Origin: Solirubrobacterales bacterium
GTDB taxonomy: Bacteria; Actinomycetota; Thermoleophilia; Solirubrobacterales; 70-9
Direction of reading: 5' to 3'
Length of the DNA: 13,739 nucleotides
NCBI GenBank assembly: GCA_013694825.1
Contig: JACDBR010000247.1
Coordinates: forward strand, 1-13,739
How positions within the stretch are numbered: position 1 is the first letter of the stretch; the number at the start of each line of letters is the position of its first letter. A program made the translations under genes and the position numbers. Positions 1 to 6,647 of the stretch are shown here, piece after piece. The notes beneath the pieces were generated by a model that saw nothing but the letters and a program-made list of their open reading frames with translations, made no database searches and was not told the DNA's origin.

Positions 1-2
1 AC

Positions 3-1259
3 CTGCGAGATCGTGCCACGTCGCGCCGGAGGTGCCTAGCGCCGCTGGCGTCCTGGCCGTCGCGCGGCGCGGTCCGCGCTACTCGCCGGCCAAAGGAGAA
101 AGCAGCCGCGCCCGCCGCGGAGATCCAGCAGAGCCTGCTTCCTCCCCGGATCACGCGGATCACCGGTGGCGAGGTGGCATGCAACGTGCTTCCGAGCTAT
201 GACGTCGCGGGCGACTGGTTCGACATCGTCGAGAACCTCGACGGCGTCTGGATCACCGTGGCCGACGGCCTCGGAGGCAGTACGCGGGCGGCTGCCAGCA
301 GCGCCGTGGCGCTAGGAGCGCTTCGGGCAAGTCGGCGCAGCGGAGGGGCGATGACCGACGCGCTGATGCTGATGCATCACACGCTGAGCGAGATGCCGGG
401 GCCTCGCGCCGAGATGCACGCCGTCGCGGCGCACTGGGACCCGGCGACGCTTCGGCTCGATGTCGTCAGCTGTGGCCATGTTGCTCCGGTCGTGATTCGG
501 GCCAGCCGCGAGCCCGAGATCATCGACGTGAAGGCGGGGAGGGGTCTCGGTGGGCGCTCGAGTCCAAGGCCGAGCGAGACCGAGACCACGCTGGAGCCCG
601 GCGACAGGCTGCTGATGTTCTCCGACGGAGTCGCCAGGGAGGGCGACGGACAGGCCGGGCTCGGCCACCACGGCGTCATCCGGGCTGCGCTCGAGTCCGA
701 GCGCGGCAGCGCCGCCGACACGGTGAGGAAGATCCACACGGCGGTGCTCGCGTCAGCTGGGTCCGAGCTCGTCGATGACGCCACGGTCGTATGCCTGGCC
801 CGGGTAGCCCGCCCGGCCGCGGTTCATCGGCCCTACCCCAAGAGCCTCGAGCCCTCAGGCCCGCGGCGTCGGAGCACGATCAGGGTGGCGAGCGCGAAGA
901 CGACGAGGAAGCAGAGCAGGGCTACGGCGGCCTGGCCCGGCCGGATGGCGAAGAAATCGGCACCGAAGTCGTTGGCTCGCGCCAGCGTGGGGTCGGCTGC
1001 GATGCGGTCGTTCATGTCGACCGAGCTGCCGACTCCTGCGAGTGACCAGCGAGTCACGACCAGTGTCGCGAGACTCGAGATCGGCTCCGACATCCGCTCG
1101 AGCGGCACTATCGCCCCGGCGAAGAGCAGCTGGGGGATCAGGGTCAGCGGGATGAAGCTGGTTGCCTGCTCCTGGCTCGAGACGGCCGCCGACACGAGCA
1201 GGCCGAGCGCGACTGCCACCAGTCCCGTCAGGACAAGCAGCGCGGAGACCTCGAAGTAG
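3..1259 (+). CDS. SpoIIE/PP2C-type serine phosphatase, 5' end off the window
   Basis: This is a SpoIIE-family protein phosphatase, which removes phosphate from Ser/Thr, typically on anti-sigma-factor antagonists or other regulators. The frame is open to the left edge with no credible start. A GTG at 174 would remove the family-typical 'EIQQSLLPPRI' segment at 120-152, so the true start lies outside. Metal-binding motifs are present: GDWFD (210-224), an ADGLG segment (Asp at 264), SDG (Asp at 624) and DDAT (Asp pair at 774-779). The catalytic domain ends near 805. The frame then continues to 1259, and its last 427 bases overlap the convergent transporter gene. That tail is rich in Arg, Ser, Ala and Lys, looks like antisense coding, and may not be real. 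A TAG at 805-807 in another frame would end the protein exactly at the domain boundary. The family call is firm; the 3' end is doubtful. Confidence 0.8.
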   Translation: MRDRATSRRRCLAPLASWPSRGAVRATRRPKEKAAAPAAEIQQSLLPPRITRITGGEVACNVLPSYDVAGDWFDIVENLDGVWITVADGLGGSTRAAASSAVALGALRASRRSGGAMTDALMLMHHTLSEMPGPRAEMHAVAAHWDPATLRLDVVSCGHVAPVVIRASREPEIIDVKAGRGLGGRSSPRPSETETTLEPGDRLLMFSDGVAREGDGQAGLGHHGVIRAALESERGSAADTVRKIHTAVLASAGSELVDDATVVCLARVARPAAVHRPYPKSLEPSGPRRRSTIRVASAKTTRKQSRATAAWPGRMAKKSAPKSLARASVGSAAMRSFMSTELPTPASDQRVTTSVARLEIGSDIRSSGTIAPAKSSWGIRVSGMKLVACSWLETAADTSRPSATATSPVRTSSAETSK

Positions 1260-2800
1260 CTGCCGGCACTCTCCTCGAGCGGCCGAACCGCGAGCACGAG
1301 GTAGGTGAGGATCAGCGTCTGAAGCGTCACCACCGCGCCGAGCACGAGCAGCTTCGATCCCAGGTAGGCGCTCCAGCGAACCCCGATCGCCGCTTCTCGC
1401 ATGGTGACGGCCCGCTCCTTGACGATCTCGCGCGCCGAACTGATCGCGCCGAACCAGACCGCCGTGGTGGCGAGTATGAAGAGCAGCTGGATGGCGTAGC
1501 GCGGATCGCCGGCCGGGCCTGGCTTGAAGAGCCCGGAGCGAAAGAGCAGCGCGGCCGCGAAGCCGATCACGGGCACCTGGCCGAACAGGATCGCCAGGTT
1601 TCGCCTGTCGCGCATGAACAGGGTCAGGTAGCGCCGGCTCAAGACAGCGAGCTGGCGGCCCGTCCTCTGCCGCGCTCGCGGTGAGCCTGCCGGCCCCGGC
1701 TCGGGCGCCGCCTTTCCGCCGTCCGAGACGGGTTGGTGGTCGCGCTCGGGCCCCACCCACCGATCGGGCTCGCCGTCGCGGCCGGTCGCGGCCAAGCGGT
1801 CGTAGATCTGATCGAAATCAGTGACGCCGAAGAGCTCCTTCGCTTCGTCGGGCGGCCCGAAAAAGGCGAGCTGGCCGCCGCGCGCGAAGACGGCCAGCTT
1901 GTCGCAGAGGCCCAGGCTCCTCGTCGCGTGGGTGACCACCACCACCGCCCGCTCGCCCGGATGGGCAAGCTCGCGAAAGAGCCTCATCATCTGCGCCTCG
2001 AGCCCGGGGTCGAGCCCGGTGGTCGGCTCGTCGAGGAACAGCACGCTGGGACGATTGAGAAGCTCCGATGCGACTCCGGCGCGCTTTCGCTGGCCTCCCG
2101 ATAGCAGCTCGATGCGCTTGCCCGCGTGCTCTTCAAGCGCGAGCTCGACCAGCACCCGCTCGACCGTCGCTTGGCGCTCGCTTCGGCTCATGTCCGGTGG
2201 CAGCCGGAGCTTGGCGGCGTAGCCGAGCGCCTCGCGAACGCTGAGGGCACGGTGGACGATCTCATCCTGGGGCACGTAACCGATATCGGTCAGTCGAGCC
2301 GTTACGGGCTCGCCGTTGAGCGTCACCGTGCCCGACGAGGGCCGGGAGACGCCCGCCAGCGTCCTCAGCAGCGTCGTCTTGCCCGAGCCGCTCTCGCCGA
2401 TGATGCCGACGAGCTCCCCGGGGAGCACCGAGACCGAAGCTCGATCGAGGATCGGCCGGCCATCGACCTCGACGCTCACATCTCGAGCGTCGAGGCGCAG
2501 CGCTCCGCGATGGTTCGCGCGCCGGAACCGCGATCCGTCGAAATGGAGCTCGAATGGGCCGATGCCGAGGGTGTCGCCGTCGCGAATCACCGTGCGCTTG
2601 ACGGGCTGTCCGCCGACCCGGGTGCCGCACTTAGACCTCAGATCACGCAGCTCGACCAGGTCGCCGACCGCCTCGATCTCGGCGTGGAAGCGCGAGACGT
2701 TGACATCGTCGAGGACGATGTCGTTCATGTTGCTGCGGCCGATCGCGAGGCGGCCGCCACCGAACGTGATCACCCGGTCGGACTCGGCCTGCCCCTCCAC
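833..2800 (-). CDS. FHA domain-ABC ATPase-ABC2 permease fusion (half exporter)
   Basis: This 655-residue membrane transporter has an N-terminal phosphothreonine-binding FHA domain (about 10-90), an ABC ATPase (about 105-335), a Pro/Gly/charged linker (340-385) and an ABC-2 permease with about six membrane segments (402-420, 437-455, 483-503, 518-540, 549-567, 622-642). ATPase motifs are complete: Walker A GESGSGKT at 135, Q-loop Gln178, LSGGQ at 233, Walker B VLFLDEP at 253 and switch His291. The order resembles ABCG-type half transporters and mycobacterial Rv1747, which has two FHA domains and is controlled by Ser/Thr kinase phosphorylation; here there is one. FHA residues Gly21-Arg22, Ser36 and His39 are present, but the usual Asn of the 'NGT' motif is Cys58. 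The start is GTG at 2800; no Shine-Dalgarno is visible and no upstream start exists before an in-frame stop. It probably acts as a homodimer. The substrate is unknown; lipid or glycolipid export is an inference from family. Confidence 0.92.
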   Translation of the reverse strand: MEGQAESDRVITFGGGRLAIGRSNMNDIVLDDVNVSRFHAEIEAVGDLVELRDLRSKCGTRVGGQPVKRTVIRDGDTLGIGPFELHFDGSRFRRANHRGALRLDARDVSVEVDGRPILDRASVSVLPGELVGIIGESGSGKTTLLRTLAGVSRPSSGTVTLNGEPVTARLTDIGYVPQDEIVHRALSVREALGYAAKLRLPPDMSRSERQATVERVLVELALEEHAGKRIELLSGGQRKRAGVASELLNRPSVLFLDEPTTGLDPGLEAQMMRLFRELAHPGERAVVVVTHATRSLGLCDKLAVFARGGQLAFFGPPDEAKELFGVTDFDQIYDRLAATGRDGEPDRWVGPERDHQPVSDGGKAAPEPGPAGSPRARQRTGRQLAVLSRRYLTLFMRDRRNLAILFGQVPVIGFAAALLFRSGLFKPGPAGDPRYAIQLLFILATTAVWFGAISSAREIVKERAVTMREAAIGVRWSAYLGSKLLVLGAVVTLQTLILTYLVLAVRPLEESAGSYFEVSALLVLTGLVAVALGLLVSAAVSSQEQATSFIPLTLIPQLLFAGAIVPLERMSEPISSLATLVVTRWSLAGVGSSVDMNDRIAADPTLARANDFGADFFAIRPGQAAVALLCFLVVFALATLIVLRRRGPEGSRLLG

Positions 2801-2807
2801 CGCAGCG

Positions 2808-2813
2808 TTTATA
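2808..2813 (-). promoter_or_regulatory. possible -10 box for leaderless transporter mRNA
   Basis: On the minus strand the hexamer TATAAA is followed by 7 bases and then the GTG start of the FHA-ABC gene. No Shine-Dalgarno sequence lies between. That spacing would place the transcription start on or next to the GTG, as in leaderless actinobacterial transcripts. No convincing -35 box is visible. Confidence 0.3.
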
Positions 2814-2900
2814 GCCGCGGCGCGTGGAGCGGTGCGCCGGTCGCGGCCAGGCCCAGGCGGGCGCCCTCAGCGCCGGCTTCCATTCGCGCCGCGCTCGGCT

Positions 2901-2906
2901 TAGGCT
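2901..2906 (+). promoter_or_regulatory. possible -10 box for the AIM24-family gene
   Basis: TAGGCT fits the actinobacterial TANNNT pattern and lies 39 bases upstream of the ATG at 2946, leaving room for a short leader that carries the ribosome binding site. The hexamer 17 bases further upstream (TTCCAT) is a poor -35. This is a weak prediction from pattern only. Confidence 0.25.
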
Positions 2907-2934
2907 GGCGCCCGATCCAGCACCAATCGAACAC

Positions 2935-2944
2935 GAGGAGGAAG
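2935..2944 (+). promoter_or_regulatory. strong ribosome binding site of the AIM24-family gene
   Basis: The purine run GAGGAGGAAG lies directly before the ATG at 2946 with suitable spacing from its GGAGG core. It fixes this ATG as the start. It is much stronger than the initiation signals of the other genes on the left half of the window, which suggests efficient translation. Confidence 0.8.
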
Positions 2945-2945
2945 C

Positions 2946-3677
2946 ATGTCAGTAGAGCAGTCACTGGCCCAATACCGCGAGACGGAGAGCGGCGAGTCGT
3001 TCAGCCTGCAGAACTCGAAGCTGCTGAAGGTCGAGCTGGCGGACGTGACGATCCAGGCCAAGCTGGGCGCGATGGTCGCCTATCAGGGCGACGTCAAGTT
3101 CGAGCACGCGGGCTCCGGCGGGCTCTCGCGGATGCTGAAGAAGGCGGTGACCAACGAGGGCCTCGACCTGATGAAGATCTCGGGCAGCGGGGAGGTCTTT
3201 CTGGCCGACCTCGCCCAGGAGGTCCAGCTGATCCATCTCTCCGACGACTTCATCACCGCGAATGGGGCCAACGTTCTGGCCTTCGACGCCGGGATCGATT
3301 GGGACGTGCGCCGAGTCGAGGGCGTATCGGGGATGCTCGGCGGCGGGCTCTACAACATGGAGCTGAAGGGCTCCGGCTGGGTCGCGCTGGTCTCCAACGG
3401 CACGCCGATGATGCTCGAGGTCTCAGGGGAGGACACCTTCGCGGACCCGAACGCGGCGATCACCTGGTCGAGCGGCCTGAAGACCGACATCAAGACCGAC
3501 GTCAACCTCAAGACGCTGATCGGTCGCAGCTCGGGGGAGACGATCCAGATGGCCTTCCGTGGCCAGGGTTGGGTGCTCGTCCAGCCCTCCGAAGCGCCGC
3601 CGAAGGGCGCGATGACGGCCACCGGAGGAGCTCAGGGCGGAGCAGCCGGCGGGATCGGAGGCCTGCTCAATCGCTAG
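2946..3677 (+). CDS. AIM24 family protein (formerly DUF124)
   Basis: This 243-residue protein belongs to the AIM24/TIGR00266 family. The yeast member is a mitochondrial inner-membrane protein that supports cristae organisation; bacterial members have no settled function and form a double beta-barrel-like fold. Family features seen are the N-terminal 'FSLQNSKLLKVEL' stretch, 'LGAMVAYQGDVKFE' (40-53), 'ISGSGEVFLA' (78-87), 'LKGSGWVALVSNG' (140-152) and 'FRGQGWVLVQP' (204-214). The residues after 215 form a Gly/Ala-rich tail. There is no signal peptide or membrane helix. The gene stands alone on the + strand, diverging from the FHA-ABC gene and converging with the lipid-modification operon. Its very good ribosome binding site suggests good expression. 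Family assignment is confident; the cellular role is unknown. Confidence 0.9.
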   Translation: MSVEQSLAQYRETESGESFSLQNSKLLKVELADVTIQAKLGAMVAYQGDVKFEHAGSGGLSRMLKKAVTNEGLDLMKISGSGEVFLADLAQEVQLIHLSDDFITANGANVLAFDAGIDWDVRRVEGVSGMLGGGLYNMELKGSGWVALVSNGTPMMLEVSGEDTFADPNAAITWSSGLKTDIKTDVNLKTLIGRSSGETIQMAFRGQGWVLVQPSEAPPKGAMTATGGAQGGAAGGIGGLLNR

Positions 3678-3697
3678 CCGCCGCGCGGTTCGGCGGC
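3677..3697. terminator. candidate bidirectional hairpin between convergent genes
   Basis: A 7-bp perfect GC stem (GCCGCCG at 3677-3683 with CGGCGGC at 3691-3697) with a 7-base loop sits between the stop of the AIM24 gene (3677) and the stop of the hydrolase (3708). No T-tract follows on either strand, so intrinsic termination is uncertain, as is common in GC-rich actinobacteria. Confidence 0.4.
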
Positions 3698-3707
3698 GCC
3701 GAGACCG

Positions 3708-4490
3708 CTACCGCGCGGCGCTGACCGACGAGCTCTCGAGGATCAGCCCGGCTACCCGCTCCGGCTCGTCCCAGGTTGGCGTGTGGCCGGCGCCCTCCAG
3801 CACCAGGTAGCGAGTGCCGGGCGGCATCCGCTCGGGTCGCGGCGGGCCGAGCAGACGATCTGCGGAGCCCCATGCGATCGTCACGGGAACGCCGACCAAC
3901 TCGGCGTGCTCGAAGACGCCGAGTCGCATCTGCTCGTTGGCGGCGTCGTAGCCGGGCGAGTCGAGCCAACCGCTGATCAGCTTCTCGGCTTCCTCGCGGG
4001 TAAGGCGGTCGGGATGGGCGAGGCTCGTCTGGAGCAGCGCCGTGCGGACCCCGCGGTTGGCGAGCGCCGCACCCAGCAGCGGGCGAAGGCCCCTGCCGAT
4101 CCGTCGCAGGTCGCCTCGCTTCGGTCCGAGCGGCGAGCGCCACAGGCCGGCCGGCGAGATCGCGCAGATCGAGCGCGTTTCGCCGGCCTTCGCCATCTCC
4201 AAGGCGACCCAGCCTCCGAGCGAGTTGCCGGCAACGTGCGGGCGCTCGATCCCTTGGGCGCGCACGAACTCGGCGACTGCCCTGCCCAGGTTCGCGGCGC
4301 TCGCAGGCGTGCCCTCGGAAAGCTCGGGGGAGAGGCCGAAGCCCGGCATGTCGATCGCGATCACGTCACGCTCGCTCGCGAGCCGGTCGAGCACCGGATC
4401 CCAGATCATCCCTGCGCCTCCGAGGCCGTGGATCAGCAGCAGCGGCTCGCCCGAGCCGCGGCGCACGTGGGAAAGCTCCGGCGCGGCCAC
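3708..4490 (-). CDS. alpha/beta hydrolase, last gene of lipid operon
   Basis: With the GTG start at 4490 this is a 260-residue soluble alpha/beta hydrolase, likely an esterase or lipase-like enzyme. The oxyanion-hole motif HGLGG is at 21-25 and the nucleophile elbow GNSLGG has Ser90. Asp211 in 'WGSADR' and His236 in 'GAGHTPTWDEPE' complete the triad. No signal peptide is visible, so it is cytoplasmic. The GTG lies one base after the TGA of the methyltransferase gene, which suggests translational coupling. An ATG at 4529 (273 residues) is the alternative and would overlap the upstream gene by 38 bases; neither has a clear Shine-Dalgarno. The open frame continues to 4778, but that part mirrors the methyltransferase gene and reads as Arg/Ser-rich shadow. 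Its position suggests action on the modified lipid or its precursor, which is inference. Confidence 0.85.
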   Translation of the reverse strand: MAAPELSHVRRGSGEPLLLIHGLGGAGMIWDPVLDRLASERDVIAIDMPGFGLSPELSEGTPASAANLGRAVAEFVRAQGIERPHVAGNSLGGWVALEMAKAGETRSICAISPAGLWRSPLGPKRGDLRRIGRGLRPLLGAALANRGVRTALLQTSLAHPDRLTREEAEKLISGWLDSPGYDAANEQMRLGVFEHAELVGVPVTIAWGSADRLLGPPRPERMPPGTRYLVLEGAGHTPTWDEPERVAGLILESSSVSAAR

Positions 4491-4491
4491 C

Positions 4492-5823
4492 TCAGGACAC
4501 CGGCGCCGGCGAGCGTGGATCGCTCTCATCGGACGCCCGCACGGAGAGATTGGCGGGATCGCCGCCGTTGGTCGAGCCCGAGCGCGAGCCCGGCTCCGGC
4601 GACGAGCGCACGGTGGCCGGCCGCCATGCGGGCTTCGCGAAGACGTACTGGAGGTCGCGGATCCGGCGCTCTGCGAAGCCCGCCTCCGAGAAAGCCAGGT
4701 AGAAGTTCCACAGTCGGCCGAAGCGACGGTCGTAGCCGCTCGAGGCCAGCTCCGAGTGCGCCGCGTTGAAGCGCTCACGCCAGGCCGCGAGCGTGAGCGC
4801 GTAGTCGCCTGAGATGTCGTCGAGCCAGATCGTGTGCATGTCGGTCAGCTCTCCCACGAGGGCTTCGATCACACGATCCGACGGCAAGCAGCCGCCAGGA
4901 AATACGTGTGTGTTGGCGAAGCTCCGCGATGCCTTCTCGAGCTCGTAGAGGCCGTCGTCGATCACGATCGCCTGCAGGAACATCAGGCCGTCGGGGCGCA
5001 GAAGCTCGGAGCACTTGCGAAAGTAGGTTTCGAAGTACTGCCAGCCGACCGCCTCGATCATCTCGATCGAGACGAGCTTGTCGTAGCGACCGAGCAGGTC
5101 GCGGTAGTCCTGGCCCAAGACCTCGATCCGATCGCCCAGCCCAGCCTCCTCGATCCGCGCCAAGGCGAACTCGCGTTGCTCGCGCGAGATCGTCGTCGTC
5201 GTGACGCGACAGCCGCGAGTGCTCGCGGCATGGATCGCGAGACCGCCCCAGCCGGTTCCGATCTCGAGCAGGTGATCGGCCGGCCCGAGCTCGAGCTGCT
5301 CGCAGATTCGCTCGAGCTTGTTCTGCTGGGCCTGCTCGAGGCTCTCGGCCGGGTCTTCGTAGACCGCAGCCGAATACATCAGCGAGGAGTCGAGGAAGGA
5401 CTCGAAGAGCTCGTTGCCGAGGTCGTAGTGAGCCGAGATGTTGCGCCGGGCGCCGTGGCGGGTGTTGTGTGGCACCCGCCGTGCCAGCTTCTGAAGCGGC
5501 GAGGCGAACGGATGGATACGGCGGCGCCAGCCGTCGAGCGCCGCCATGTTTCGCGCCGCGAGGCGGATCAGCCCGGGCAGGTCGTCGCAGTCCCAGAAGC
5601 CGTCGACGTAGCCCTCGGCGAGGCCGATCGAGCCGCCCAGCAGCCGCGGCCAGGCCCGCGCGTCGTTGATCCGGACTTCCACCCGCAAGTCCGTTGCCGG
5701 CCCCCCGAAGCCGAGTCGTCGACCGTCCTCGACTAGCTCCAGCCGGCCCCCTCGAAGCTGCGTCAGGAGTCTTAACGCCAGTCGGCGCGCGGCCTGACTC
5801 CGGGCTCTCTCCAGAGCACTCAC
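4492..5823 (-). CDS. cyclopropane-fatty-acid-synthase-like SAM methyltransferase
   Basis: This 443-residue protein belongs to the CFA/mycolic acid cyclopropane synthase family, which transfers a methylene or methyl group from S-adenosylmethionine to the double bond of acyl chains in membrane phospholipids. Visible features are the lipid-side motif HYDLGN (132-137), SAM motif LLEIGTGWGG (185-194), 'SIEMIEAVG' (252-260, Glu257), 'FPGGCLPS' (308-315) and Tyr341. Aligned by motif with E. coli Cfa, bicarbonate ligands Glu239, Ile268 and Tyr317 are kept as Glu257, Ile286 and Tyr341. Cys139 is replaced by Ala152 ('MYSAAVY') and His266 by Gln284 ('FLQAIVI'). The GTG start at 5823 overlaps the stop of the DUF1365 gene in a GTGA, so the longer open frame (to 6069) is shadow. 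The last 40 or so residues are Ser/Pro/Gly-rich. The product may be a methylated rather than cyclopropanated acyl chain. Confidence 0.93.
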   Translation of the reverse strand: MSALERARSQAARRLALRLLTQLRGGRLELVEDGRRLGFGGPATDLRVEVRINDARAWPRLLGGSIGLAEGYVDGFWDCDDLPGLIRLAARNMAALDGWRRRIHPFASPLQKLARRVPHNTRHGARRNISAHYDLGNELFESFLDSSLMYSAAVYEDPAESLEQAQQNKLERICEQLELGPADHLLEIGTGWGGLAIHAASTRGCRVTTTTISREQREFALARIEEAGLGDRIEVLGQDYRDLLGRYDKLVSIEMIEAVGWQYFETYFRKCSELLRPDGLMFLQAIVIDDGLYELEKASRSFANTHVFPGGCLPSDRVIEALVGELTDMHTIWLDDISGDYALTLAAWRERFNAAHSELASSGYDRRFGRLWNFYLAFSEAGFAERRIRDLQYVFAKPAWRPATVRSSPEPGSRSGSTNGGDPANLSVRASDESDPRSPAPVS

Positions 5824-6647
5824 CGGCGGGCTCCCGGATCGGGGTGGGCGAAGTAGGGGACGCCCTTGAGCTTCAGCCGCAGCGCCTGCCAGTAGATCTT
5901 GGCCACGACCTGCGCCGTCATTGCCGGGTAGCGAATAAGCATCCGGCGAAGCAACGGCGCCGAGAGCTCGCGGCGGCGCATCGAGAGCGTCGCCTCGAAG
6001 GCGGGCTCGCCTTGGCTCGAGGACGAGATGTCGACCCGCAGCGTGCGTCCCGGCAGGCCGGTGCTCCACTGGTAGGTGTGGTCCATCGACATCAACGGCG
6101 AGACGTGGAAGCTCTTCTCGATCCGGCCGCTGATCGCGCGCGCCGGCCCTTCTGCGGCCGGCTCGTCCTCGCCGGCCGCGATCACGTAGGCATGGCGCTC
6201 GCCCCAGGGCGTGTTGTGGACCTCGGCCAGCACCGCCGTAGGGTCGAGCGCGCCGGCCGGGTGGCAGTAGAAGAAGCTGACCGGGTTGAAGCAGTGGCCG
6301 AGGTAGCGCAGATTGGTGAGCAGCGTGACCGGGCCGTCAAGGCGCTCTCCGGTGCGCTCGGCGACGAGCTCGCGGACGCACTCGGCGAGCGGGCGCTCGG
6401 GGTCGCCGAGGTGGTCGGCGCGCTTGAACCAGGCGGGCGCCGGGCGCCGGGCCGACCACAGCGGAAACGGGTCGAGCACGGCCGGCAGCTCGTCGAGGTC
6501 GAGGTAGGCCATGAACAGCGGGTAGGCGAACTGGTGGGAGACCGGCACGAGCCGGCGGTGGGAGACCCAGCCCTCGTAGATCGCCGAGACGGGCCCGCCG
6601 TTCGGGCCGCTCAGATGCCGCGGCGTGCCGTGCTCGGCGACGCTCAT
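5820..6647 (-). CDS. DUF1365 family protein
   Basis: This 275-residue protein of the DUF1365 family has no established biochemical function. Conserved stretches are 'IYEGWVSHRR' (23-32), 'HQFAYPLFMAYLDLDEL' (38-54), 'RYLGHCFNPVSFFYC' (114-128), 'AEVHNTPWGERHAYV' (141-155), 'KSFHVSPLMSMDHTYQW' (178-194) and 'VAKIYWQALRLKLKGVPYF' near the C-terminus. There is no signal peptide. The ATG at 6647 overlaps the TGA of the upstream flavoenzyme gene (ATGA), and its own TGA overlaps the GTG of the methyltransferase. In many bacteria DUF1365 genes lie between an FAD-dependent amine-oxidase-like gene and a CFA-like gene, as they do here. That points to a joint role in acyl-chain modification. Family assignment is confident; the activity is not known. 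Confidence 0.92.
   Translation of the reverse strand: MSVAEHGTPRHLSGPNGGPVSAIYEGWVSHRRLVPVSHQFAYPLFMAYLDLDELPAVLDPFPLWSARRPAPAWFKRADHLGDPERPLAECVRELVAERTGERLDGPVTLLTNLRYLGHCFNPVSFFYCHPAGALDPTAVLAEVHNTPWGERHAYVIAAGEDEPAAEGPARAISGRIEKSFHVSPLMSMDHTYQWSTGLPGRTLRVDISSSSQGEPAFEATLSMRRRELSAPLLRRMLIRYPAMTAQVVAKIYWQALRLKLKGVPYFAHPDPGARR

Noticed and set aside
2126..3724. Long + strand open frame of 532 codons across the FHA-ABC and AIM24 genes
   Set aside because: It is a shadow: both real genes in this stretch have recognisable domains in other frames, and this translation is Arg/Ala/Asp-rich without any motif.
4534..4778. N-terminal extension of the hydrolase frame to 4778
   Set aside because: It lies wholly inside the methyltransferase gene and encodes a Ser/Arg/Ala-rich stretch with no homology to hydrolases.
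5824..6069. N-terminal extension of the methyltransferase frame to 6069
   Set aside because: It overlaps the DUF1365 gene, and the GTGA junction at 5820-5823 gives a natural start.
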